Below, piece by piece: positions 48,154 through 58,810 of a stretch of 64,000 nucleotides of DNA. Source of the stretch: Rhynchopus euleeides. Lineage: Eukaryota; Euglenozoa; Diplonemea; Diplonemida; Diplonemidae. The notes beneath the pieces were generated by a model. That model was not told the DNA's origin and did no database searches. It was given only the letters and a program-made list of their open reading frames with translations. The stretch is taken from assembly GCA_963210315.1 (NCBI GenBank), contig OY723238.1, positions 558,001-622,000 of the forward strand, in the 5' to 3' direction. Within the stretch, counting starts at the first letter, position 1, and each line of letters starts with the position of its first letter. Position numbers and translations under genes: made by a program.

Positions 48154-50952
48154 TCAGGGAAGGTTTCCCTCGCGCACACAACAGCATACGAGCGGCTTCA
48201 CTGAGAGCATCCCAGAAGACTGCTGCCGCAGCGTCTGCGACTGCACGGGGGGCTGCACCGCATCTGCTCTCTCGAGCACATGCTCGGGGGGTCGCATCTT
48301 GGGGGAAAGCACCTTCTGGTGGCGGGGGGACCGCGTCGCGAGCTTCTTCTGCTCCTTCCGCATCTCCCCACCCAGCCCGCCGGCGGTGCTGGTGGACTCA
48401 GGCTGGGCTGGGTCCGACAGGGGCCCGCTGTGCCCCATCAGCACCACGCCGCCTGGCTGCGACGCACTGAGGCACGGCGACTCCAAAGGAGTGTCCGTGA
48501 TGCTTGCGGTGCTGACCACAGGGCGCAGCGGCAGGTCCCCGCTTTCGTCCGTCTTAGGCGTCTCCGGGGTGGCCGGTGCATCCAGGGTCTCATCGAGGGA
48601 GGAGCGCTGCGAGTCGCCTTCGTCCAGTGGCTCTGTTCGTGGGCTGGGCAGCTGCTCCCCGCCCTGCACCACAGAGCGCTCGGGGTGGAAGGGCGGGATG
48701 GGGAGGTGGATGTCGTTCGTCAGCACGCCCCCGCTCAGCTGCGAGGGGAGGAAGAACCACTGGGTGCCCGACTGGTAGGCCCCGAGGCGCTCGTAGATGT
48801 ACGACACGAAGGTGCAGGCCGTGACGCCCATCACATACCCGACGGACTCCTCTGCCAGCATCTGGCGGAGGCGCATCCTGGGGGACTTCGACTGCGACTT
48901 TGCAGTGGACACAGAGGATGCTGTCGCAGAGAGTGCAGGGCTGGCAGCGGCGTGGGGTGTCTGGGTGCAGGCGTCGGTGGAGTCGTGCAGGGCCTGCAGG
49001 GTGTGCGACGGTGTGATGGATATCCCGCTCAGCGCGAGGACCGGCTCGTCGAAGTAGTCCGCAGCGAGGGCGGTGTCGCGCCACGCCCGCCACTGCGCGA
49101 ACCTCCGCTGCAGCAGCGCCTTGGCGAGGCGGGCCTGCATGGCGGAGAGCAGGCGTGCCTGGGCACCGCGCAGCCGCCGCTTCGCCTCTGCTGCCGCCGT
49201 GCTGCTGAGGTTTTCATACAGCAGCAGCTCGAGGGACTTCGGGGGCGGGGCGGGTGTGTCGTGTGCGATGTCGAGCAGCACGGCGTCGCCCAGCACCGCC
49301 GCTGCAGCCGCCGCCTCCGGGCCCGTCCCAGGCCCTGCGACCAGGGCGAGGGGGGAGGGCGCGCGCAGCGCGCGGGGAGGCGACACGTTGCGGGGTAGCG
49401 GCGCCGCGCGGTGGTGCAGAGGTGTGTGGTGCTGCCCCGCCGCTGCCGCCAGCAGGGCCGCCGCCCGCATGCTGCCGTCGCAGCTGCTCTCAGGGAGGCG
49501 CAGCGGCGGCGCACCCCATGCGTGCAGGTCGGGCAGATGCTGGCCTGCTGCGGGCAGCAGCGGCACGGGCGGATGCACCTCCGCTTCCAGCAGCACCCCC
49601 GGCGGCAGCGGCTGCGGCTCCGCCGCCGGCGCGTCCGACCGCGGCAGCCGCGGGATGGAGTACCGCCCCGACCCAGGCGCCTTGGGCAGCGGCAGGGGGG
49701 CGGGGACTGCTGCGGGCGACGCGCGCCGCTCCCCCCAGTGCACCGCCTGCGGGTCGGAGGCGCGCGCGCTGCTCAGCGACGTGAGGGGGTCCTCCAGCAG
49801 CGCCGATATGCGGCTGGAGTTCAGGTCCCGCGCATCCCACTCCAGCTGCCGCCCCACCAGGATGCTGGACACATCGAGCGGCGCGATGCCGCCCCCCACA
49901 CGCACACCCCCTGCACCCCCCTCGTCGCAGCGCAGTGGGGGCGACCGCAACCCGCGCCGCGGCACCTGCGTCGACACAGGCGACACCGCAACCTGCCGAG
50001 CTGCTGCCGGGGTGATCGGCGAATGCATGATAACGGGTTGAGGGTGCCCTGGCCTCCCGACGTGCGCAGGCTGAACCGCCCGGACATGCCCGTCCACGGC
50101 AGCCGGCACTGCTGGGAGCGGCATCGAGAAAACCTCATCCCGCCGCCGCAGGCTGCTGTGGTGCACCACCCCACAGGTGAAATCGCTCGCAGCCTCCAGC
50201 ACCACTGCGCCGCTGGGGCTGCGGGGGCAGCACCCTTCGTCCACCACACCCGCGCACCCCCGCTGGGAGGCCACACACTCATCCCCAACCCAGGTGTCGC
50301 AGAGCCCCGCACCTCCTTGCAGCGACTGCACTGAGGACGACCGCGACGACACACGCACAGAGCCACCTCGCGCACCCTCCCCCCAGAAGGGCGTCGCGCG
50401 GCAGGGGTCAGGCGACTGGCGACGGGGCGCAGCATCGTGGGGCTGCGGGGGCAGGGCGTGCCTGCGGTTGACGGGCGACATGTCGCGCGACTCGCGGTAC
50501 CGCTTCGCATGGCTCTGCGGTGGAGGCGGTGGCGTTGGAGGGGGCGCGTGCAGCGGGGCGGGCGAGACGAGAGCTCCGTGTGGGCTGAGCAGCGGGACAA
50601 AGGCGTGGGTGCGTTTTCGCCTCCCAGACGGGTGCTGGTGTGGCATGGGCTGCAGGGCAGGTGTTGGTGCGGCGGGCGGGCGCGCAGGGGTTGTGGGTGC
50701 GGCGCAGCAGCGTGGCGAGGCAGCGGTGGTGGTGGTAGCGCCGGGTGAGCCGGGCGAATCGGCAGCGGTGCTGGGGGTGAGTGGGGGCTGCGGTGGGACG
50801 AATGCGTTGATGATGCTGTCGATCATGATCCTGCCTGTCACGCAGCGATCGACGATGTCGACATAGCTCCCAGGCTCCTGCATCAAAGCATCATCAGGGA
50901 GTACACACGCGCCGCACACCCGCGAGACCACGGAGGGGGTACACAGCAGCGC
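48154..50952 (-). CDS. Large unrecognised protein with IQ-like helix (5' end uncertain)
   Basis: The open frame begins at 50952, just after a strong 3' splice signal (CTCTGTCTGCAG, minus strand), and no ATG occurs until MQEPGSYVDIVDRC (50883). A further 5' exon is likely but could not be placed. About 930 codons follow. The first ~40 residues (GSYVDIVDRCVTGRIMIDSI) look folded; the next ~500 are Pro/Ala/Ser-rich. Around two-thirds in, a long charged helix (LLSAMQARLAKALLQRRFAQ-WRAWRD) resembles an IQ or SFI1-type motif. Next comes a small folded segment (EESVGYVMGVTACTFVSYIY, GTQWFFLPSQL). IQ helices bind calmodulin or centrin, so a cytoskeletal or centrosomal scaffold is possible, but this is a weak inference. 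Confidence 0.6.
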   Translation of the reverse strand, partial: ALLCTPSVVSRVCGACVLPDDALMQEPGSYVDIVDRCVTGRIMIDSIINAFVPPQPPLTPSTAADSPGSPGATTTTAASPRCCAAPTTPARPPAAPTPALQPMPHQHPSGRRKRTHAFVPLLSPHGALVSPAPLHAPPPTPPPPPQSHAKRYRESRDMSPVNRRHALPPQPHDAAPRRQSPDPCRATPFWGEGARGGSVRVSSRSSSVQSLQGGAGLCDTWVGDECVASQRGCAGVVDEGCCPRSPSGAVVLEAASDFTCGVVHHSSLRRRDEVFSMPLPAVPAAVDGHVRAVQPAHVGRPGHPQPVIMHSPITPAAARQVAVSPVSTQVPRRGLRSPPLRCDEGGAGGVRVGGGIAPLDVSSILVGRQLEWDARDLNSSRISALLEDPLTSLSSARASDPQAVHWGERRASPAAVPAPLPLPKAPGSGRYSIPRLPRSDAPAAEPQPLPPGVLLEAEVHPPVPLLPAAGQHLPDLHAWGAPPLRLPESSCDGSMRAAALLAAAAGQHHTPLHHRAAPLPRNVSPPRALRAPSPLALVAGPGTGPEAAAAAAVLGDAVLLDIAHDTPAPPPKSLELLLYENLSSTAAAEAKRRLRGAQARLLSAMQARLAKALLQRRFAQWRAWRDTALAADYFDEPVLALSGISITPSHTLQALHDSTDACTQTPHAAASPALSATASSVSTAKSQSKSPRMRLRQMLAEESVGYVMGVTACTFVSYIYERLGAYQSGTQWFFLPSQLSGGVLTNDIHLPIPPFHPERSVVQGGEQLPSPRTEPLDEGDSQRSSLDETLDAPATPETPKTDESGDLPLRPVVSTASITDTPLESPCLSASQPGGVVLMGHSGPLSDPAQPESTSTAGGLGGEMRKEQKKLATRSPRHQKVLSPKMRPPEHVLERADAVQPPVQSQTLRQQSSGMLSVKPLVCCCVREGNLP

Positions 50953-51431
50953 CTGCAGACAGAGGGGGTGGTGTGTGGAGGGGTGATGTCAGCTGAGGTG
51001 AGAGCATCCAACCAAGAAAGCATGGGCGTGGGGGTTTGATCGTAGAGGGGGGGGGGGGATGAGTGGGGTGTGGGGGCGTGGTGGGTGTGGGTGTGAGCAT
51101 CCGACATGCGGCCTTCCCGAGCCCCTTCCGATTTTGCCACTCATCACGGGAATTCCACTCGATAGGGAGGGGGGGGGAGGGGGGTGTGGGGGGTGGTTGC
51201 AGGCTCGAAGGCGGTGGGGTGGTGGGGTGAGAAGATCGTGCTGCAGGGTCAGAATATCGAGGAGGCGGGGTGATGTCGCTGTGTGGCGGGAGGCTGCCGG
51301 GTATGTAGGGCACAGCTGGGCGAGCAGGGAGGCTGTGCGGGAAAGCGGGCCGGGGAGGTCAGAGTGAGATTCACTCCGAGACGTTCAGCGTGGCTGTGTG
51401 GCACAGGGGGGGTGAGGGTGAGTGTTGCAGG
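50953..51431. other. Probable intron/5' region of the large gene and downstream spacer
   Basis: Minus-strand C/T-rich tracts fit an intron or untranslated leader. A low-complexity frame (51313-50894) is not convincing as a gene. Confidence 0.4.
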
Positions 51432-52997
51432 TCACAGGGACACAGAGGGGTCAGCCACCCAGGCGTCCACGTCGGGCTTCGTGACGGTGCGGACCTTCGC
51501 ATCCCGGGTGGAGTAGGCCTCGGCACCCTCGACCAGGCGCCACATCTCTGCACGCTCGCGTGTCAGGTCGTCGTCGTCGTCGTCCATGATGGCGGAGAAG
51601 AGAGCCTGGTGGTCCGCCTGTGTCACCTGCAGCAGGTGCACGATGGTGCGCTCGTGTGCCAGCTGCTCGTTGAACTCCTCCACCGCCTTCCACTTCATGT
51701 TGAAGCATGAGTCTGCCACAGCATCTTCGAAGAAGCGGTCGAGGTACTTCTGCAGCGCCTCTGCGCGTGCCTCCTCCGACCCGTGTGCTGCCGCCAGCTG
51801 GTGGACGTGCAGGTACCCCTTCACGCAGTGCATCGGTGCGCGCAGGAGTGCACCGTTCACGTCGTGCATGTTGGGGACGTTGGCGTGGAAGGAGTCGACA
51901 CCACAATTGGTGTAGTGCCACACAGGCCACTTGCCGCGCTGCGTGTTGTGTGTGGCCATGGGCACAGGCATCTCGATCTGGGAGGCGTGGACCTTCCGGC
52001 GACGTGCTTCCTCGTCCGTCATCTTCATGTCTTTGACGAACTGCTCTGTGAGTGCAAGCGTTGCTGCATTGGCAATCTGGTACGCCTGGTCAGACATGGA
52101 GAACTCGGTGTAGCAGTCCCACGTCGGCAGGCCCTGCTTCTCGTTTGCAGCGTTGATGGCCCGCATGGTGCACCTGTCCGACGCGCGCAGGACACACGTG
52201 TCGAGGTCCACTGTGTTGCCAGTCACACGCCGCATGCGGTTCACCCCCACATCCCCGCAGTACAGCTCGGGGTCGCTGGCAAACTTCCTTGCAGCAAGGT
52301 CCTCGTAGATGCGGCGACCCTCCGCCACAAGGTTGCGCATGCCTGCCATGGACAGCACCTTGCGCCTGTGGATCGACTGGTCCACCACGTTGGCGAAGTA
52401 CGAGGGCACGTCCTGCCCGAAGTGCAGCATGGGTTCGTCATCATCATCACTGCAGTGCCCGTAGCGGGAACGGTAGCGCGGTGCATCGAAGCCTGCAAGC
52501 ATGTGATCGAACACCGTCACAAGGGCATCCTGCTCTTCTGGCGACAGCGAAGGGATCGCATTCAGATCCAGGACACCGCTGTTGGACGTGTCGAGCTCCG
52601 CAACACCTGCTGCCTTCTGCAGCTTGCTGTCGTAGGCATCGATGCTGCGCAGCACATCGCCGATCACCACCATATCCCCGATGCTGATACCACCCGCCGG
52701 CGGGCACCCCCCTCCACCACCACCATTGCTGCTGCTTGCTCCGGTCCGCTTCTTGACCTTGCGCACTTTAACCACACGCCGCACGACTCTCTTCCGCGAA
52801 CCTGAACTGGCACGGGGCAGCGACGAAGCGAGGCCACTGCCCTCACTCGGGAGGGAATCGCAACGCGTCGAAGCCGACGCACCGCTGCTTCTGGACCTCC
52901 GTCGAGCCTTGGCAGCGGGCGGCACACCGGCAGATGCATCACTGGGCTGGCTTTGCAGGCCGCTGCCTTCCTGCACGAGACTGCCGAGCCGCTTCAT
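51432..52997 (-). CDS. Unrecognised conserved protein, paralogue 1 (521 aa)
   Basis: ATG at 52995-52997. Residues 1-107 are specific to this copy: a basic, Ser-rich tail (RKRVVRRVVKVRKVKKRTG) likely to be nuclear or RNA-binding, then a Gly-run. From GDMVVIGDVLRSIDAYDSKL to the end the protein matches the gene at 58811-60565 almost perfectly, except for a ~26-residue window (LAGFDAPRYRSRYGHCSDDD) and a few sites near HYTNCGVDSF. The shared part is helical, with conserved FGQDVPSYFANVVDQSIHRR, LYCGDVGVNRMRRVTGN and a DDDDD run near the end. There is no transmembrane segment or recognised domain. DNA identity stops about 8 bp past the stop codon, pointing to gene conversion limited to the coding region. 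Confidence 0.8.
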   Translation of the reverse strand: MKRLGSLVQEGSGLQSQPSDASAGVPPAAKARRRSRSSGASASTRCDSLPSEGSGLASSLPRASSGSRKRVVRRVVKVRKVKKRTGASSSNGGGGGGCPPAGGISIGDMVVIGDVLRSIDAYDSKLQKAAGVAELDTSNSGVLDLNAIPSLSPEEQDALVTVFDHMLAGFDAPRYRSRYGHCSDDDDEPMLHFGQDVPSYFANVVDQSIHRRKVLSMAGMRNLVAEGRRIYEDLAARKFASDPELYCGDVGVNRMRRVTGNTVDLDTCVLRASDRCTMRAINAANEKQGLPTWDCYTEFSMSDQAYQIANAATLALTEQFVKDMKMTDEEARRRKVHASQIEMPVPMATHNTQRGKWPVWHYTNCGVDSFHANVPNMHDVNGALLRAPMHCVKGYLHVHQLAAAHGSEEARAEALQKYLDRFFEDAVADSCFNMKWKAVEEFNEQLAHERTIVHLLQVTQADHQALFSAIMDDDDDDLTRERAEMWRLVEGAEAYSTRDAKVRTVTKPDVDAWVADPSVSL

Positions 52998-53979
52998 CGT
53001 GATTCCTCAAAGCCTGCAGAGTGGTCGGCAGTGGCCGGGTTGGCCCCAGGAACAGGTCCATCAACAGACAGTGTGGTTGGACCGCAACACAGTATCACTA
53101 AAAATGGGGGGGGGAGGGGGGATCATCATGAGTCCTTGTCTTGTCGCGGATGCTGTAGACCCCTGCCCCACTGACACCGTGTCGTTAGGGCAAGAACAGG
53201 TTACTCCGGGGGTCCAAAAAAAACCTTGGGGCAGGGGGGTGGTGCGGGAGCCACGAAATCATGAAATCCAGAGTGTCTTCTCGTGGTTTCCAATGACCCT
53301 CCCCCCCCCCTCAGGCACTTGCTGCCCAGCCACCCACCGCCAGCTAGGTTTCTCGATCAGTGGGGGAGGGGCGTGGCCACATCCTGCGCAACCCCACGAT
53401 GGTGCCGGATGACGTAGTCGTCTCTCTTTGAAAGGCGCGCTGACAAACGTTTCGCGCGGGGATATGGTGCCGGCAACTCTCTCTCTCACCGGATTGGAGC
53501 ATCGTTCTCACAATGCTACCAAGTGAGTTGGATAACATTCCTCGGGGTGCCCTCGCTCCCAGTCACAGCTCGTCAGTCAGTGAGGGGAAGTGGGGCTGTT
53601 GCCCACCTTTTCTCGCTCAGTTACATCTGGTAGCGGCCCCCTCGGCACTTTCAAAGTGACAAACCGGAGGTTGAGAAAAAAAATGGGGGATACGTCTCAA
53701 AGGAATAGCGACTATCGGATCTGTTCCGCAAGGAACTGCTGAATCATGCCAGTTATGTAATTTTGGGAAGTTATCAGCAAGAAAAGAATGCTTGAAAGGG
53801 GTGCGGGGCCACACGCACACACACCGTTTACAGAATAGAAGAGCCAGAACAGCAAAACCCTGAGCGGGATCCCAACACTCACGTATGAACGTACTTGATT
53901 TTGGGTGAGCGTGCCGGCACCGCGCCTTGGAAGGAGAGAGAACCGAACCCGCTGTGCCCACATAATGTAGAATTCATGT
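52998..53979. other. Gene-free tract upstream of paralogue 1
   Basis: A minus-strand CTCTGCAG near 53020 could be the leader splice acceptor of paralogue 1. Otherwise nothing recognisable. Confidence 0.4.
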
Positions 53980-55479
53980 CATACCTACCACCCCCCGTGT
54001 ATATGTCACCTCCCAAAAGGGGTGTGTTTATGTCACCCCCCTCCCGATTTTTACACCTGGGGGGGGGGGGGGGGACATATGGGTGAAAATTTTAATACCC
54101 CCCCCCTCTAAATCCCGCGATGAATTTTGAATTTTTTGGGAATGAAGGAAGGCCCATGGCCTCACCTCCACACCTGAACCATACCCAGATATGCCTTTCC
54201 GCACCCATCCTGCACCCAGAACTGGCATGGGTGAAAAACGCCGCCAGGTGCCTTTTCAGATGTCATCGAGCAGGGGTGGCCCCTACTGCAGTAAAGCCCC
54301 CCTTTTCTGGGTTTCTCCGGCTTTGCACCATTTCACCTCAAAAATAATGGGCCGAAACAGATTCCAGTGGATCCGCAGGGCTTCTGTGGGTCCATTTCTA
54401 CTATTTGAGGTCACAAATGCGGTCCCAGAGAGGGAACACCTGCAAAATCACATATTTTTCACCTATTTCTGCAGGAACACTGTTGGCTTCGATTCCAGTA
54501 TTCATCACAGAGGATGAAAGACGGGGGATATCGAGCCCCGCCCCGTTGGATTGATTCTGTGGCCTCATTGTGGTCCCAGACCCTTTCCTTGCCCAAAGCC
54601 CTCTCATGATCACTGAGAAACCAGGTCGACAATGAGAGGAGCTGCACACAGAGGCACGTGGTGAGGTTACGTTCAGAGAGCCGCCAGAGGTTTCCGGGGT
54701 TCTGTGGAATTTTCTGATGACCTTTGCAGGAGCGAGGAAGCTATATGGGGTGGCCTGCTGATACATGCTCTCAGCAAAGAGCAATGTACTTTTTTTTGCT
54801 GTTGTGCCAGGCCGAGGCCTTCGCGCGTCACCTTACCTCAACCCGGGGTACCCACTCGACTGCTCGGTGGCGGCTGCAAGAGTCTTCTGCTCAACACCTT
54901 CACATCCGCTTCCGCGGACTACCTCCGCGTGTCGCCCTTTCGGACCGTGTAAGTGTCTTACACACAGAAGCCGAGGAAGGGGCGGTTGTGGTGGGAATAG
55001 AGTCTCCTTGGCCTCAGACTTGCAACCGGTTCCAAGACCCTGACTCGAGCCTAATGAGTTACCACCAGAGAGAGGTTGTAGTGGGTGATCAAACCACAAT
55101 GACCACTACATGGAGTCTTGCATCTGACGAGCTTGCCTCAAAGGGGACGTTGTGGCGGTGTGTGCGGAACACCTCACCAACGCAGCCAATCGCAAGCGCA
55201 GCAACTGCAGAGAATCCGGTCAGCTGCAAGGGTGATAATGTAGAGAAGAACACAGCCCAAAAAACCGTCAAAATGACCCAAAAAAACCTAGAAAATGGTG
55301 ACTATGCACCCCCCTGACCCCATTCCACACCCCTCTGACCCCCCTGAATACCCTCTGGCGGGGCTACTGCACTTGAGACACCACCATTCTGGCCCACAGG
55401 CCGAAAAATTCATCGCGGGATTTAGGGGGGGGGGGGGTATTAAAATTTTGACCCATGTACACGAGGGGTGGTAGGTATG
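53980..55479. mobile_element. 1.5-kb inverted-repeat element
   Basis: Ends CATACCTACCACCCC and the complement. The matching arms continue as GTGTA-ATG, GGGT(G/C)AAAATTTTAATA, a C-run and TAAATCCCGCGATGAATTTT; the left arm carries an extra ~70 bp between GTGTATATG and GGGTGAAAA. No clear target duplication. A 197-codon plus frame inside (54724-55317) is unrecognised and may be chance. Confidence 0.6.
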
Positions 55480-57520
55480 AACCCAATTGTGGCTCGCGAA
55501 CCCCAGATTGCCTGTAAGGGCATTCGATACGGAGACAACACGAGGGTATTTCTGGCGCAATTCCTCTGGGATAAGGGGCAAAAAACCATCGAACTTTGTC
55601 GGGAACTGTCGAGCGAAGATACCCCGTGCACATCCTGAAGATTTCCCGGATTCCGCGCCCGAACAACACCTTATCTTTATGATAATGTGGCTCAAAAAAA
55701 CGCTTCCCAGAAACGGATCCCCGGTTAGCGACGCAGAACTAGGAACAGGGAAAACAAAGAAGATTCAAGAGCCTTCCTGAGGTAAACTGGTATTTTTTCT
55801 TGGCGACTTCTGGGTGTCCCGCCCATGAGGTAGGGATGTGTCTCGATCACTTACTCAAGCAAGCAGGCAATCGCATCTGAAGGCTGCCCATCGGGCCTGT
55901 CGCACCCTTGTTTTTCCTTTGGGACATCCCGTCACGGCGACCAACCGCCGTGTCTCTGTTTATTCGGGAAAGACATGCAAATCACACAACATTGTTCCGA
56001 GATCCTGGTGCTATCATCCGACCCCCGGCAGTTCGAGAGTCCCCAGAAACATATCTTTTCTCTTCTTCTGTTCACTGGGTCTGTCGCCGTCGATCTTTGT
56101 GAACAGGCTCAAGCAAGACATGTCTGGGAAGGTGACACATGCACAGGGAAAGCCCATTCGAAAGTGTGTGTGTGTGTGCCGACATCCATCCCTCTTTGCC
56201 TGTGCCTCGGCCGCATATTGTTAGGAGTACGGCCATAGGAGGCGCTCAACTCGCCAGAGGAGCTTACCAACGAGGCACAGATAGCAGGCTGGACGAGCAT
56301 TGCGACCCGCGCATGATATTGCGAGTGTCAAATGGGTAGGTGGCATCGAGTCGTACGCTCTTGATACGAGCACCACTGCCATGTTCACGCGATACGAGAA
56401 TGGTTTGGTGGAGCACGTCAAGATCGTGTTCCGCAATGCAACGCACCCGATACAAACGAGGGCAGAGAAGAAAGACTGAACGGCAAAAAAAGGATCAAAA
56501 GAGCGGGTGTGCGTGTGCGTGTGTTAGGTCAGAAGATCTGTTTGATTTTTTTTGATCAAGTGGTCTCAAAAAGCAAGGAATATGAAGTCAAAAACCGTCA
56601 GCTCTGGCAGGGCAGGGCTGATTCCCGTAGGGTAGGGGACAGGGAAGTTGGAAGGTACTCCAGCATCGTCTGAGGGGCGGGATCGGTTCTGCACTGACTG
56701 AAACGGTGTGTGAAAGGTCCGGTCAGGGAAGGCATTCCTGCCGTGCTGTTGTGCATGCCGGTACTCAGATCGAAGGTGCCGGTCGAAAACTCTTCAGCTT
56801 GAATGGAGGGACGGTTTACAGCTGGAGCGGGTGACAATCTCGATGAGGTTCTCCTGTACACCACAGGAACCACACCAGTGGTCGCTTCAGGGCACCCCTC
56901 AAGTCGCACTTGGGGGAACGCCGATTGCAGGGTCACAAATCTCGCCACGCTCTTGTAAACTGAGGACTAGCACATGACACAAGGTCCGGAGAACAGCACA
57001 GCCTCAGCAAGAATACCCAATACTCAAGTGCCAGAAGAGCGTGAGAACACCGTTCGGTAGCAACCACTCTCTCTCGGCCTGTATTCTGTCCGTTGCATAA
57101 ACGCTTGTCCACAAGCCCTGGATGATGAGCACGCCCTTGAGTCAGATGAAAGCTGGGTTTGGTGTATAGAGCACGTTTGGTTGCTTGCAGTGGTGAGTGA
57201 CTTTCTGCTCACACGAGTGTGCGACAAAGGATTGCCGCGGTTCTTGTTGCGGCTCGTGCCGCGGTTCTTGTCGCGGCTCGTGTTGTTTGTCTAACCTTCT
57301 GGTCACCTGCAGTGCATTGGCCCCCTCCTCTTTTCACTGCAACTTTTTCGATCCGAACGCTTTCCGTGAGCACGGTGTTTGTCACAAAAATACTCTTGAA
57401 TGACCATGCCCTAGACAACTTTTGGAAGTCATTTCCCCTCAAAATATTCCCTGCGAATACGCTGGAAAGGAGGCAGAAGTAGACAAACTGAAAGCTGTGC
57501 CCCTGAGGAGGGAGTGTTAG
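55480..57520. other. Gene-free tract
   Basis: Contains a short (GT)n (56165-56179) and a small tandem repeat GCGGTTCTTGT-GCGGCTCGTG (57237-57281). GTATAGAGCACGTTTGG at 57161 resembles 10211-10227. No gene recognised. Confidence 0.45.
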
Positions 57521-58656
57521 AACCCTGTGCCTGGAATTTTGACCGAGTTAGATAAAATTTTCAGTGCAATCCTTCAGCACCTCCCCCCTAGATTTTAAGG
57601 TTTTCTTGACCCAATGGTCGAAATCTGCGACATAGTGGAAATCCCGGGGACATGTCGAATTCGAAAATTTTGGGTTAAAAAACCCCAGGGGGGACCCTTT
57701 GGTTTCACCCCCTGTTGGGGGGCCTGGTGGGCGTTCAGGTGAGCTGCGACCCTTGGTTCTGACAGAGTGCGGCAATGGTAATCAACCGTCGCGAACGTAC
57801 TTTCGTGCCGGCATGGCTATTCATGGGCACCGTGGCATGTCGCCGCATCCGTTCCGATCACAAGTGCCAGAGGCAAATCAGGAGTCCTGGTCCAGTGCAG
57901 GCACCTGCGCTGCAGATACCCAAGGGACTGTTGTGCACAAAAATGCACACACAAGGACATCAACTGACCGAGGCAATGCAGCTCGCAGCCTATCGATTCG
58001 ATTCGGGGCACAAGCCTCACGAGCTGGTCACGCGATACCACGTTACTCTGCGTGGCGTATTCCGTGCAGCCGAAATGGCTTGGGCAGCAGTGCACAGGGG
58101 ACCTTCTGCTGCACTGCGACAGGACAACCCAAGCACGTGCCGCGTACATCCAGAGGTAAAGTTGGATGAGAAAGATCAGTGGCTTCTGGGAGGAAGAGGG
58201 CGACCGCATCCACGTCGCGGATAACACACTCAGCACACGAGCGGGCGTTGCAAGAAATCCCCCATGTGTAAACAGGGGAAATCGGGCTTTTAGGGGATCC
58301 TGGTCAGGAATAAAAATTTCCACACATATTTTTCGACTTCCTGAGGCCAAAAACCGGTGTTCCTGGACCCAGATGTGACATCTGGATGACATAATAAAAA
58401 TCCAGAGTGCCTTAGAGGCGCGCGGGACATTTTTTTGGGGTTCGTGACTGGGGACCCCCTATTTTGGGGGATTTCCCGTAGGTGGAAAATGTCGATTTTC
58501 CAATTTTAAATCACTCTGGGGGCACCTGCGGGGCCATATTTTGCATTTTCAGACAGGGGACATATACCCTACAAACCCGATTTTCGGGTTTTTTGACCAT
58601 TTTATGCCTTGTGCGAAAACGTGATATTTTTTGGACAAAATTCCAGGCACAGGGTT
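57521..58656. mobile_element. PIF/Harbinger-like element, copy 2 (uninterrupted)
   Basis: A 1136-bp element with ends AACCCTGTGCCTGGAATTTT and complement, TAG duplicated at 57518-57520 and 58657-58659. It closely matches copy 1 and lacks both nested insertions. Minus-strand and plus-strand frames of ~150-190 codons in the left half are similar in both copies, but neither is recognised as transposase. Confidence 0.8.
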
Positions 58657-58810
58657 TAGACAGAAACAAACACTCTCACGCTAAACTAGACTGGCAATAT
58701 TTTAGTGGAGAGGGGTTGCGTGTGCAAACCATAGCAAAAACATAGCCCGAAGGGGAAGACGCCGGCATCGGTGGCACAACAGGGTGCAGGCCAGATGATG
58801 GATGTGCAGG

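Noticed and set aside
46421..50866. Many long plus-strand frames opposite the two large minus genes
   Set aside because: Arg/Ala/Pro-rich shadow translations without motifs.
54724..55317. 197-codon plus frame inside the 1.5-kb inverted-repeat element
   Set aside because: No recognisable domain, no second copy in the window to test conservation.
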